In this document: piece by piece, positions 33,637-42,015 of the stretch
How positions within the stretch are numbered: the stretch's first letter is position 1
How the letters are laid out: each line of letters begins with the position of its first letter
NCBI RefSeq assembly: GCF_014203735.1
Contig: NZ_JACHJQ010000003.1
Location: 667,326 to 731,325, forward strand
DNA: 64,000 nucleotides
Origin: Actinophytocola algeriensis
GTDB lineage: Bacteria > Actinomycetota > Actinomycetes > Mycobacteriales > Pseudonocardiaceae
Direction of reading: 5' to 3'
The notes under the pieces: generated by a model
Told to the model about the DNA's origin: nothing
The model's input: the letters and a program-made list of their open reading frames with translations, nothing else
Databases searched by the model: none
Made by a program: the position numbers and the translations under genes

Positions 33637-33743
33637 GATGCCCTGAAAGACGCCTCCGGACGCGCAACGCCCCGAGAGCGTCGTTCAGGGCATCGTCAGC
33701 GACCGCGGGTCTCGCGCACAAGCCGTCAGCTGAGACCCGCGGT
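33637..33743. terminator. Two hairpins between convergent genes
   Basis: The first hairpin has 17-bp arms with one mismatch (33637-33653 and 33676-33692; GATGCCCTGAA and its complement at the ends). The second has perfect 12-bp arms ACCGCGGGTCTC/GAGACCCGCGGT (33700-33711 and 33732-33743). They lie between cvnD and the convergent CsbD-like gene. The first resembles in shape the element at 2877 and 36883. Confidence 0.65.
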
Positions 33744-33753
33744 GCCGCGAGCC

Positions 33754-33957
33754 TCAGTTGCCGAAACGCTCCCTGGCGTTGTCCATGGCGTCGGAAGCCT
33801 TGCCGCGAAGGTCGTCACCCCGGCCGGACAGGCCCTCGTCCTGCTGGTCGCCCTGGTTCTGCTCGCCCTGGTTCTGGTCGTCCTGCTGGCCGAACTTCTC
33901 CTTCGCCTGACCCATGAAGTCCTGAGCCTTGTCCTTGGCCTCGTCGAACCCACTCAT
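33754..33957 (-). CDS. CsbD-like small hydrophilic protein
   Basis: A 67-aa, very hydrophilic protein that is almost entirely charged or Gln/Gly. It has FDEAKDKAQDFMGQAKEKFG at the N-terminus, a Gln/Asn/Asp-rich centre and GKASDAMDNARERFG at the end. Such CsbD/antitoxin-like proteins are abundant in stationary or stressed actinobacterial cells; a molecular activity is not known. The start at ATG 33957 is preceded by a purine-rich GGAAGGAG-like site. Confidence 0.78.
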   Translation of the reverse strand: MSGFDEAKDKAQDFMGQAKEKFGQQDDQNQGEQNQGDQQDEGLSGRGDDLRGKASDAMDNARERFGN

Positions 33958-34010
33958 GCCGAACTCCTTCCGTGCGCGGAACGATCTCAGCGCCAGGGCT
34001 GCCCAGCCTT

Positions 34011-35075
34011 CTACCTGCGCAAACGTCCGCTCACCCGATCGTGTGCGGCCGCCACGACATGACACGCGCCGTACCCCTCCGCGCGCGAAACGACCCGGCC
34101 GCCAGCGATCCGGACGGCCACTTCCGTGGCATCGCTCACCGCGGGTAGACCGGCCGCGGCGGCCAGCGAACCCGTCCCGTCGCACACGACGCGCAGCCGC
34201 GGCCACGCGTACTCCGGGAACGCGTGCCGCAGGCATCCCGTCAGCTCCGCCACCGCCAGTCGCGCCAGCGGGATCAGCTCCCGCGGCGACCCCGACACGA
34301 GTACCGCCGTCACCGTCGCGTCCGGCGCCGCGCGCACCGCGTGTTCCACCGCCGACGCACGGCCGAGCCCCAGCACGGCCACGATGCCGTCGGCTTCCAG
34401 CGACACCGGAGCACCGCGCACCGAGTCCCACGCGTCAGGCGGCTGCCACGGCACGTCCACCGCCTGTGCGTGCGTCGTGAACGGCAGCTCCAGCCACTCG
34501 TCGTCCACGTCCAGGTACGCGAGCTGCGCGCACGCGTTCACCACGTTGAACGGCTCCACGAACCCCGGCGCCGCGGCCGCCAGCTGGCTCGCGCCGTGCA
34601 GCGCCGTCAGCACCGTCTCCGCGACGCGCACCAGCCGCCCGTCCGGCCGCAGCCGCTCCAGCGCCAGCCCCAGCAGCACCGCGTCCAGCGCCAGCAGCTG
34701 CGCGTACGGCCGCCGCGTCGCCTCGTCGGCCATGACCTCCGGCAGTACGTCCATGCCCAGCCGCGCGGACTCGTCGGTCATCGGCAACCGCGACAGCCAT
34801 GCCCGCGCCAGCGCCGCCAGCGCGTCACCCGTCGTCCGGCCTGGCTCGACGTCGGGCGCAGGCGCGCGCTCCGCCAGGTCCGCCAGCACCGCGAAGTACA
34901 GCGCTCGCTTGCCGGGGAAGTTCGAGTAGACGGCCCCGCGCGTCAGTTCGGCCCGCTCGGCGATCACGTCGATCTTGGTGTCCCGGTACCCGCGCTCGGC
35001 GAACTCGTCGCGCGCGGCGGCCAGCACCCGGGTGCGGTTGCGCTCCTGCGCCTCCGCTCTGGTGAGGCGGCTCAT
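34011..35075 (-). CDS. TetR-family regulator with an extra C-terminal domain
   Basis: A 354-aa protein, far longer than the usual ~200 aa. Residues 1-~60 are the TetR helix-turn-helix (AARDEFAERGYRDTKIDVIAERAELTRGAVYSNFPGKRALY) and 60-~190 a helical ligand domain. The last ~150 residues form an alpha/beta region (DGIVAVLGLGRASAVEHAVRA, ATVTAVLVSGSPRELIPLARLAV, DATEVAVRIAGGRVVSRAEG) that might be thioredoxin-like, though without a CxxC. It is divergent from a P450 gene 64 bp away and probably represses it and itself through the palindrome between them. Confidence 0.8.
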   Translation of the reverse strand: MSRLTRAEAQERNRTRVLAAARDEFAERGYRDTKIDVIAERAELTRGAVYSNFPGKRALYFAVLADLAERAPAPDVEPGRTTGDALAALARAWLSRLPMTDESARLGMDVLPEVMADEATRRPYAQLLALDAVLLGLALERLRPDGRLVRVAETVLTALHGASQLAAAAPGFVEPFNVVNACAQLAYLDVDDEWLELPFTTHAQAVDVPWQPPDAWDSVRGAPVSLEADGIVAVLGLGRASAVEHAVRAAPDATVTAVLVSGSPRELIPLARLAVAELTGCLRHAFPEYAWPRLRVVCDGTGSLAAAAGLPAVSDATEVAVRIAGGRVVSRAEGYGACHVVAAAHDRVSGRLRR

Positions 35076-35108
35076 GGTTGACAAGATATCGTCACCATTC
35101 AGATGATG

Positions 35109-35122
35109 AGATCATATGATCT
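35109..35122. promoter_or_regulatory. Operator-like 14-bp perfect palindrome
   Basis: AGATCATATGATCT lies in the 64-bp gap between the divergent TetR and P450 genes, in an AT-rich pocket of a GC-rich region, and is flanked by partial repeats (CAGATGATG / ATCTGAAC). It is the natural candidate for the TetR binding site. Confidence 0.65.
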
Positions 35123-35139
35123 GAACATATGGAGTGAAC

Positions 35140-36273
35140 ATGTACGAGGTGGACCTCACCGATCCCGCTGTCATCGCCGACCCGTTCACCGCCTACAGCC
35201 GCGCCCGTGACGCGGGCCCGGTGGTGCGGCTGAGCATCCCCGGCATGCCGATGTGGGCCCTGACCAGGCACGACGACGCGCGCGCCTTCCTCACCGACCC
35301 GCGGTTCGCGATCCGTGCCGCCAGCTTCGCCGGCATCCCGGGCGTGCCGGACGAGTACCAGCCCTACCTGCGGACCATGTCCGAGATGGACGGCCCGGAC
35401 CACCTGCGGTTGCGCAGGCTCGCCGCGCCCGCGTTCACCGCGCGCCGCGCGCAGGACTTCCGCGCGTCGATCGAACCCGTCGTCGACAAGCTCCTCGCGG
35501 GCCTGCCACCGGAGCCGGACCTGCTCCGCGACGTCGCCAAGCCGCTGCCGATGCTCGTCATCTGCGAGCTGGTCGGCATTCCGGAAGCGGACCGCGGCGA
35601 CTGGGTCGAGTGGGGCGCGATCATCGCCTCCGGCGACGTCCGCAGGCTCGGCGAGGCGATCCCCGGCATCGTCGAGGGCGCGAAGTCGGTGGTCGCCGCG
35701 CGTCCGGACACCGGTCTGCTCGCGGACCTGATCCGCGCGGAGGACCGCATGACCGACACCGAACTGGTGACGCTCGTGTGGCACATCGTGCTCGCGGGCC
35801 AGACCCCGGCGAACCTGATCGCGAACGCCGTGGCCGAGCTGTGGACCCGGCCGGCGGACCTGGCGGAGCTGCGTGCGGACCGGTCGCTGCTGCCGGGCGC
35901 GGTCGACGAGCTGATGCGCTGGTGCGGCCCGCAGCTGCTCACCGTGCCGCGTTTCGCGGCCGAGGACGTCGACCTGCACGGCGTCGTGGTCGAGGCCGGG
36001 GAGCCGGTGACGGTCGCGATCGCCGCCACCAACCGCGACCCGGAGGTCTTCGCCGACCCGGACCGCTTCGACGTCCGCCGCGGCGCCGCGACCCAGCTCG
36101 GCTTCGGCCACGGCCCGCATTTCTGCCTCGGCGCGGCACACGCACGCGTGCAGACCGAGGTCGCGCTCGCCGCGCTGCTCGGCCGCGACCTCGTGCTGGC
36201 GGGCGAACCGGTGCGGGCACCGGACCCGGGCACGTGGCGGCTGACCGAGCTGGCGGTGCGGCTCGGCGTGTGA
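35140..36273 (+). CDS. Cytochrome P450 with an atypical I-helix
   Basis: A 377-aa soluble bacterial P450. The heme loop FGHGPHFCLGA places the thiolate Cys at about residue 329. EXXR is present as ELMR. The I-helix oxygen-activation motif, usually A-G-x-[DE]-[TS], reads AGQTPAN (from ~residue 219), so the acid-alcohol pair is missing. It is slightly shorter than most class I P450s (~400 aa). The substrate is unknown. No ferredoxin gene is adjacent. ATG 35140 is preceded by GGAG; GTG 35134 is close. Confidence 0.85.
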   Translation: MYEVDLTDPAVIADPFTAYSRARDAGPVVRLSIPGMPMWALTRHDDARAFLTDPRFAIRAASFAGIPGVPDEYQPYLRTMSEMDGPDHLRLRRLAAPAFTARRAQDFRASIEPVVDKLLAGLPPEPDLLRDVAKPLPMLVICELVGIPEADRGDWVEWGAIIASGDVRRLGEAIPGIVEGAKSVVAARPDTGLLADLIRAEDRMTDTELVTLVWHIVLAGQTPANLIANAVAELWTRPADLAELRADRSLLPGAVDELMRWCGPQLLTVPRFAAEDVDLHGVVVEAGEPVTVAIAATNRDPEVFADPDRFDVRRGAATQLGFGHGPHFCLGAAHARVQTEVALAALLGRDLVLAGEPVRAPDPGTWRLTELAVRLGV

Positions 36274-36327
36274 GCGGGGGTGTTTGCGGGTAAGTCCGGC
36301 TTCTGACCAACAGGGAGGTTCGAGTCC

Positions 36328-36858
36328 ATGATCCTGCGCCGGATCGCACGCCCGATGCTCGCGGCCGTCTTCGTGTCCGGCGGCATCGAGACGCTGCGCA
36401 ACCCAGCATCCCGCGTCGAGGCCGCCGATCCGCTCGTGAGCAAGGCGGCCGACCAGGTGATCGACAAAGTCCCGGAGCAGGTGCTCGACAAGGTCCCGGA
36501 CAAGGTCGTCGACAAGGTGCCGACCGACACCGAGTCCCTGGTCAAGATCAACGCCGCCGCCCAGATCGGTGCCGGGATCGCGCTCGCCCTCGGCAAGTTC
36601 CCCCGGTTCTCCGCGCTCGTGCTGGCCGGGAGCGTCCTGCCGACGACACTCGCCGGCCACCGCTTCTGGGAGAAGGAAGACCCGAAGGAGCGCGCCCAGC
36701 AGCAGGTCCACTTCTTCAAGAACGTGGGCCTGCTGGGCGGTCTCCTCCTCGCGGCGGCCGACACACACGGCAAGCCGTCGGCCGCGTGGCGGGCCAAGCA
36801 CGCCGCCCGCAGCGCCGCGGACTCGGTCCGCGACACCGCCGGCTCGGTACTGCCTTAG
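36328..36858 (+). CDS. DoxX-family membrane protein
   Basis: A 176-aa protein with three to four hydrophobic segments and the DoxX layout RRIARPMLAAVFVSGGIETLRNP. AQIGAGIALALGKFPRFSALVLAGSVLPTTLAGH and FFKNVGLLGGLLLAAADT follow. An insert after the first helix contains a short tandem of DKVP units (KVPEQVLDKVPDKVVDKVP). The tail is basic and Ala-rich. Relatives are membrane subunits of oxidoreductase or thiol-stress complexes in actinobacteria. A GGGAGG site precedes ATG 36328. Confidence 0.8.
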   Translation: MILRRIARPMLAAVFVSGGIETLRNPASRVEAADPLVSKAADQVIDKVPEQVLDKVPDKVVDKVPTDTESLVKINAAAQIGAGIALALGKFPRFSALVLAGSVLPTTLAGHRFWEKEDPKERAQQQVHFFKNVGLLGGLLLAAADTHGKPSAAWRAKHAARSAADSVRDTAGSVLP

Positions 36859-36882
36859 GTGCGTTGGCCGGGTCGTCTGGTG

Positions 36883-36909
36883 GTGCCGTGAAAGGCGCTT
36901 TCACGGCAC
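36883..36909. repeat. Second copy of the palindromic intergenic element
   Basis: Perfect 12-bp arms GTGCCGTGAAAG / CTTTCACGGCAC around a GCG centre. It is almost identical to 2877-2903 and again lies between convergent stops (36858 and 36920). Confidence 0.75.
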
Positions 36910-36919
36910 ACACCGGGCT

Positions 36920-37522
36920 CTAGGCGCGTGGCGGGGCAGGTAGCTGCCAGCGGCGCGTGATCACCAGCACGCGCAGCACGGTCCCGACCGCGGCCCCGCA
37001 GATCGCGGCCGGGACCGGTGGCAGTCTCAGCTCGGTCGCCACGACGAACACCGTCGCGGACAGCATCGCCACGCTGATGTAGATGTCCCTGCGCACCAGC
37101 ACCGCGAGTTCACCGGCGAGCACGTCCCGCAGGATCCCGCCGCAGGTGGCGGTCAGGATGCCCATCACCACCGCCACCGGCGCGGACACGCCTGCCTCCC
37201 CGGCGATCAGCGCGCCGACGACCGCGAACGAGCTGATCCCCAGGGCGTCGAGGAAGAGCAGCGTCTGCCGCCGCCTCGGCCCGGCGCCGACGAACCACAC
37301 GAGCGTCGCCGCGCCGACGCAGACGTACAGGTAACCGGGGTCGTGCAGCCAGAACACGGTCCGGTCGAGCGCCAGGTCGCGGAGCGTGCCGCCGCCGATC
37401 CCCGCGACCGTGCCGAGCATCGCAGCCGACACGAGGTCGAGCCGCCGATCACGCGCGGCCACCGTGCTGACCATGGCAAACGTCGCGACACCCACGTAGT
37501 CGAGAACGGCGGTCAGCACCAC
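36920..37522 (-). CDS. TRIC-type (UPF0126/YadS) membrane protein
   Basis: A 200-aa protein with about seven hydrophobic segments arranged as an internal duplication. Each half contains the family motif: GTVAGIGGGTLRDLAL in the first and GILTATCGGILRDVLA in the second. Prokaryotic members form trimeric cation channels. Two successive GTG codons open the frame; the first is used. No operon partner is evident. Confidence 0.85.
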   Translation of the reverse strand: MVLTAVLDYVGVATFAMVSTVAARDRRLDLVSAAMLGTVAGIGGGTLRDLALDRTVFWLHDPGYLYVCVGAATLVWFVGAGPRRRQTLLFLDALGISSFAVVGALIAGEAGVSAPVAVVMGILTATCGGILRDVLAGELAVLVRRDIYISVAMLSATVFVVATELRLPPVPAAICGAAVGTVLRVLVITRRWQLPAPPRA

Positions 37523-37705
37523 GGGGTGAGTCTCACATGGACCGTGCCCGCCGGTACAACGGAGCCCTGACGCCGGGCGAACCGCTGCCGCACGCCGCCC
37601 GCGTGGCGGTCACAGGAGTCCGCGCACCGGTTACGTTCTCGGGCGGGTGTGCCGGACCTGTCAGGACGGCGTCATGATCCAGTGTGGATGGAAGGAGGCC
37701 GGGCG

Positions 37706-38686
37706 GTGACGGACAGGACTCTCGCCGGGCTCGTGTCGGAGGAGGCCGCGGCGGCCTACGACCGCCTGCACGACGCCGTGCACCTGCCGGTCGGTGTCGG
37801 TCCGGACAAGTTCGACCTGGCCGAGGAGCCCGCGCGGGAACTGCTGGACGCGGGCGTCATCACGTTCGCGGGCCACGGCGACGGCAGGCTGGTTCGCGCC
37901 GTGCACCCGTCGATCGCGCTGCGCAGGCTGCTCGATCGCCAGCACCGGCACCTCGCGGCGCTGCAGACGGACCTGGCGGGGACGTGGCAGCGGTTCGCGG
38001 CGCTGGTGTCCCCGGTCAGCGGCCTGACCGACGGTGACCTGCAAGCCTCGGACGTCCGGGCGGTCCGGGACCGCGCGGAGATGGCCCGGCTGGCGGCGGG
38101 TCTGTACCGGTCGCCGCGCAGGTTGCTGCGGGCCACGTTCACAGCGCGCTCCGGCGACGAACCGACGACGGAGGGCCTGCTGCTGCCCCCGCCGGACTCG
38201 ATCGCGGCGGGTGTGGAGTTCCGGATGCTGTACGACGCGCCGCACGCGTCGGACACCTGGGGGTCCTACAGCATCGAGCAGTCGGTGCGGGCGGGTGAGC
38301 AGGCGCGGGTTCGGCAGACGGTGCCGCTGAAGATGATGCACGTGGACGACACGGTCGCGCTGGTGACCATCGACCACACCGGTGCGCAGGGGGCGCTGCA
38401 CATCGAGTCGCCCGCGCTGCTGAAGCTGTTGGCGGAGTGGTTCGACGCGATGTGGACCGCGCCGGACACCACGCCGATCGGTGGCAAGGTGCCGGACGAG
38501 CTGACGCCCGCTCGGCACAAGGTGCTGACGCTGCTGGCATCCGGGCTGACGGACGAGTCGATCGCGAACCACACGGGCACCGCGGTGCGGACGGTGCGGC
38601 GGCATGTGAGTGCGCTGCTGGAGATTCTGAACGTGGACAGCCGGTTCGCGGCGGGGGTGGCGGCGGTGCGGAGGGGCTGGCTCTGA
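37706..38686 (+). CDS. LuxR-type helix-turn-helix regulator with unknown N-terminal domain
   Basis: A 326-aa regulator. The last ~65 residues are a LuxR-type helix-turn-helix (DELTPARHKVLTLLASGLTDESIANHTGTAVRTVRRHVSALLEIL). The first ~250 residues have no receiver domain and no Walker motif. They contain a helical stretch rich in Arg/Leu (RRLLDRQHRHLAALQTDL) and a beta-rich middle (VEFRMLYDAPHASDTWGSYS) and belong to the TrmB-like/LuxR proteins common in actinobacteria. GAAGGAGG supports GTG 37706 as the start; ATG 37688 is upstream. Confidence 0.8.
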   Translation: MTDRTLAGLVSEEAAAAYDRLHDAVHLPVGVGPDKFDLAEEPARELLDAGVITFAGHGDGRLVRAVHPSIALRRLLDRQHRHLAALQTDLAGTWQRFAALVSPVSGLTDGDLQASDVRAVRDRAEMARLAAGLYRSPRRLLRATFTARSGDEPTTEGLLLPPPDSIAAGVEFRMLYDAPHASDTWGSYSIEQSVRAGEQARVRQTVPLKMMHVDDTVALVTIDHTGAQGALHIESPALLKLLAEWFDAMWTAPDTTPIGGKVPDELTPARHKVLTLLASGLTDESIANHTGTAVRTVRRHVSALLEILNVDSRFAAGVAAVRRGWL

Positions 38687-38808
38687 CAGCCACCCGCGCC
38701 CACCCAGAACCGAAACCGGCCGGAACGCAACCCCCACCCTGTCCCGGGGGCGTCCCGCCTTGCCAGTCTACCAGTTCGGGCCGGGAAAAGCGAGCGCCTG
38801 TGCCCAGC

Positions 38809-38836
38809 TGTGGATAACCGGGTCGGTTGTGGACAA
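38809..38836 (-). promoter_or_regulatory. Pair of DnaA boxes
   Basis: TGTGGATAA (38809-38817) and TGTGGACAA (38828-38836) are exact reverse-strand DnaA boxes, 10 bp apart, in the 293-bp gap between convergent genes (38687-38979). Apart from these and the hairpin at 38882 the gap shows nothing. Confidence 0.6.
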
Positions 38837-38881
38837 CTTCGGGCCTGGCCGAAAGGGGACATTGACCTGAAGAGCACTCGT

Positions 38882-38955
38882 GGTGACGGCCGCGCAACCC
38901 GATGCTTGCTCCGAGCATGTGGAGGGAGCAAGCCATGGGGTTGCGCGGCGTCACC
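38882..38955. terminator. Long two-part hairpin between convergent genes
   Basis: The outer stem has 18 bp with a single bulge (38882-38900 with 38938-38955; GGTGACG ... CGTCACC). The inner stem has 9 bp (GCTTGCTCC 38904-38912 with GGAGCAAGC 38925-38933). It ends 25 bp past the stop of the surface-protein gene. It is likely a terminator for that gene, but the two-part shape could also belong to a small RNA or mobile palindromic repeat. Confidence 0.6.
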
Positions 38956-38979
38956 GATTCCGGGTGAGTGCGGGGGCTG

Positions 38980-41793
38980 CTACTGGTCGCGCCGCCTGCG
39001 GCGGGTGAACAGGAGCAGCCCCAGACCCAGCGCGAGCACCACCACGCCCGCGATGATCATCTCGGTCACCGCGGTCACGCCTGTCCATGCCAGGCCACCG
39101 CTGGCCTGGGGCACCGGCGCGGGGGTCGGCGCCGGTGACGGCACCGACACCGTCGTGGTCACCGACACCGGGTCTGCCGTCACCGACGAGCCCGACGGGG
39201 TGCGGCCCGTCGCCGTCGCGGTGGCCGTCACCGTGCCCGTCGCCTCGTAGGTCGCCTGGCACGTCATCCGGGCGCCCGGGGCCAGCTCCGCCGGTGCGCA
39301 CGTCAGCCGCGCCGGGGACAGCGCCGGCCGGACGTCGGTCAGCGTCACGTTGCCGCTGTTCGTCGCCGTCACCGTGTACGTCAGCGTCGAACTTGTCACC
39401 GCGACCGTGTTCGTCACCGTCAGGCCTGGCTCCTGCGACAGCTCCGTCATCGCCGAGCCGGCGTCCGACCGCACCTCGTCGCCCCACGGGGTCGTGCCCG
39501 TCGCGGCGGCCACCGTCATCACGAAACCGCGGTCCAGGTCTGCCTGCGTGACTGCCTGCGTGCCGGCGCAGTCCAGGGACTCGCCAGGGGCCAGTACCGC
39601 CGCCGCGCAGTCCACTGTGGTCACATCGTGCAGTGTCACCGTGCCCGTGTTCGTCGCCACGACCGTGTACGTCACGGCCTTGCCGTCGGTCTCCGCGCGC
39701 GTCGTCACCGTCAGCTCCGGCAGGCTGCTCACCGCGGTCGACGCCGTCACCGGGGCGGACGCCACGGCGCCGGACGGTGCCGTGCCCTGTGCCGTCACGG
39801 AAAGCGCCACCGGCGCATTCCCGTCGACCTCTGCCTGCGTCACGACATGAGCGGACGTGCACGACGTCGACCCGCCCGCTGCGAGCGAAGCCGAGACGCA
39901 GGAGAAGCCCGCCACGCCGACGTCCGACAGCGTCACCGTGCCGTCGTTGGTCAGCTCGATCGTGTACCGCAGCTCGTCGCCCGTGTCCGTGAGCCCGTTC
40001 TCGTTGCTGTCCACCACGACCGTGGTCACCGCCGGGGAAAGCGTTGCCACGACGGGAACTTCGGTGGTGGCCGCGACCGGGGCCGCCGTCACCGGGCCGA
40101 CCACCGACGTGCCCGTCGCCGACGCGGTGTGGGTCACCGTGCCGAGGTCGGCGTCCGCCCGGGTCAGCGTGTACGTACCGGAGCAGGTCTGGACCTCGTC
40201 CGGGGCAAGGGTTTCCGGTGCGCACGACAGGAACGGCAGTGCCGTGACCACATCGGACACGTTCACGGTCCCCGTGTTGGTCGCGCCGATCGTGTAGTGC
40301 ACGACGTCGCCGCTGTCCACGCGGCCGTCCCCGTCGGCGTCCTCGACCGAGGTGACGGTGTTGGTCACCGCCAGCGCGGCCACCTGCGTCATCGGCGTGG
40401 CCGCGTGGGCCGTCGGGGCAGCCACCGGCTTGCCGTCCGGAGTGGACGCCGACGCGTCCGCGGCCGCCGCCACCGTGCCGGTTTCCATGTCCTCGGCCGT
40501 GATCACGTGCGTCGACGTGCACGACACCGACTCGCCGATGATCAACGCGGGTGCCGTGCAGCCACCGGTCATGGCCACCGCGTGCAGCACCGCACCACCG
40601 GTGTTCATCGCGGTCGCCGTGTACCGGACCACGTCGCCGCGGTCCGTGCGGCCGTCGGCGTCGGTGTCGGTGACCGCCGCGTCGAGCGTGAGCGTCATGC
40701 CCGGCACCGGGTTGAGCTTCGTCGTGCGGGACGCCGTCGCGGTCAGCGCCGTGCCGCCCGCGGAGGTCGCCATCGCCACCGACGTGATCGTGAACCCGCG
40801 CGCGGTCACATCAGCCGCCGTCAGCGTGTGTGCCGCGGTGCACGTGAGCGCGGAGCCGGGCGCGAGCGTGCGAGACGACTCGCAGGTCAGCGGCAGCGCC
40901 ACCGACCCGAGCTGTGCGGAGACCGCGATCCCGCCGACCGCGACACCGCCGTCGTTGCGGACGGTCACCGCGTAGTCGACCCGGTCGCCGATGTCCTGGC
41001 GCCCGTTGCCGTTGGCGTCGATGACGTCCGAACCGGTGTTGGTCGCGGTCAGCAGCTCGGGGCTGATCACGACCTGCCCGGCACCACCCGTCCCGAACGA
41101 GACGGACGACGCCAGCGGACCGGCACACGAACTGCCGCCGCCACCACCGGCACCCGCCTGGTTCACGCCACCCTGACCGCTGCCGCCGCCGCGGCAGCCA
41201 CCGCCACCGCCGCCACCACCCGCGCCGGTGCGGCCGCGGCCCGGCCGTCCGTTGTCGCCGAGCCCGGTCGCCCGGACCCCGCCACGCCCGGCGTTCGCCG
41301 GCCGCGGACCCGGGCCCGCGGCACCGTCAGTTCCCGCCTGGCTACCGGAACCGCCTGTGCCGCCGGTGTTTCCCGCGCAGTCGCCGCCCGCGCCGCCGCC
41401 ACCACCCGCCTCGGCGATCACCTGGTCGAAGTCACCGGTCAGTACCGCGCTGCTGCCGCCACCAGGCGAGCCGTCCGCGCAGGTGCCGTCCTTGGACACA
41501 CCGCCGCCACCACCCCAGTGGTAGCCGGCGCCGCCCGCGCAACCGGTGATGACGCCGAGCACCTGGCCCGGTTCCACCTCGACGGTCGCCTCGACGACGC
41601 CGCCCGAGCCGCCGCCTTCCGCGCGGACCCGCACGCTCGTCACCCCGGCCGGGACCACGTAGTCGAGTGCCGCGCCGTCCGCGCAGCCGAAGATCTGCGG
41701 CGATGCCGCTGCTGTCGCCGGGGTCGCGGCGCCGACGGTGACCACACCGGTGGCGAGCAGCGCCACCAGGGCAGCAGAAATCCTGCGAATCAT
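38980..41793 (-). CDS. Large sortase-anchored surface protein with repeats (LAWTG signal)
   Basis: A 937-aa secreted protein. A signal peptide (MIRRISAALVALLATGVVTVGAATPATA) is followed by a Gly-rich domain (~residues 35-240, long GGGG runs and paired Cys). About five ~110-aa beta-sandwich repeats of the DUF11/DUF7507 kind follow, with conserved VTNTGT and SCT/TC(S/T)xxH blocks. Four Asp-rich loops such as DANGNGRQDIGD and DTDADGRTDRGD look like calcium sites. The end has LAWTG, a hydrophobic helix and RRRRR, the class E sortase signal (LAxTG) of actinobacteria. It should be linked to peptidoglycan and may act in adhesion or as a stalk. GTG 41799 is an alternative start. Confidence 0.85.
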   Translation of the reverse strand: MIRRISAALVALLATGVVTVGAATPATAAASPQIFGCADGAALDYVVPAGVTSVRVRAEGGGSGGVVEATVEVEPGQVLGVITGCAGGAGYHWGGGGGVSKDGTCADGSPGGGSSAVLTGDFDQVIAEAGGGGGAGGDCAGNTGGTGGSGSQAGTDGAAGPGPRPANAGRGGVRATGLGDNGRPGRGRTGAGGGGGGGGCRGGGSGQGGVNQAGAGGGGGSSCAGPLASSVSFGTGGAGQVVISPELLTATNTGSDVIDANGNGRQDIGDRVDYAVTVRNDGGVAVGGIAVSAQLGSVALPLTCESSRTLAPGSALTCTAAHTLTAADVTARGFTITSVAMATSAGGTALTATASRTTKLNPVPGMTLTLDAAVTDTDADGRTDRGDVVRYTATAMNTGGAVLHAVAMTGGCTAPALIIGESVSCTSTHVITAEDMETGTVAAAADASASTPDGKPVAAPTAHAATPMTQVAALAVTNTVTSVEDADGDGRVDSGDVVHYTIGATNTGTVNVSDVVTALPFLSCAPETLAPDEVQTCSGTYTLTRADADLGTVTHTASATGTSVVGPVTAAPVAATTEVPVVATLSPAVTTVVVDSNENGLTDTGDELRYTIELTNDGTVTLSDVGVAGFSCVSASLAAGGSTSCTSAHVVTQAEVDGNAPVALSVTAQGTAPSGAVASAPVTASTAVSSLPELTVTTRAETDGKAVTYTVVATNTGTVTLHDVTTVDCAAAVLAPGESLDCAGTQAVTQADLDRGFVMTVAAATGTTPWGDEVRSDAGSAMTELSQEPGLTVTNTVAVTSSTLTYTVTATNSGNVTLTDVRPALSPARLTCAPAELAPGARMTCQATYEATGTVTATATATGRTPSGSSVTADPVSVTTTVSVPSPAPTPAPVPQASGGLAWTGVTAVTEMIIAGVVVLALGLGLLLFTRRRRRDQ

Positions 41794-41927
41794 CAACACA
41801 CCCAATACGGAACTCGAGACCGCTGGTTCCGAGTGTTCGACCCCCGACAGTCAGTGACGACGGTGGCCAGCGGTGTGCTGTGCAACGTGGAAGATCTTGT
41901 CATGTCCGTCAATTTCCGAACCGTGTC

Positions 41928-41956
41928 TTGACACGGACCTCCGCTTCCGATTGTGT
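41928..41956 (+). promoter_or_regulatory. Possible promoter of the second conservon
   Basis: TTGACA (41928-41933) is a perfect -35 hexamer, followed after 17 nt by TTGTGT (41951-41956), a weak -10. It lies 60 bp before cvnA of conservon 2. The -10 identity is uncertain. Confidence 0.4.
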
Positions 41957-42015
41957 GCTCAGGCCAGGTAGGGACGTAACGCAAATCACCCACGCCGAAA
42001 GTCAGGCGGATCACG

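Noticed and set aside
39628-41931. A 767-codon open frame on the plus strand
   Set aside because: It is antisense to the LAWTG surface protein and very Arg-rich, with no domains; the minus-strand protein has a signal peptide and anchor.
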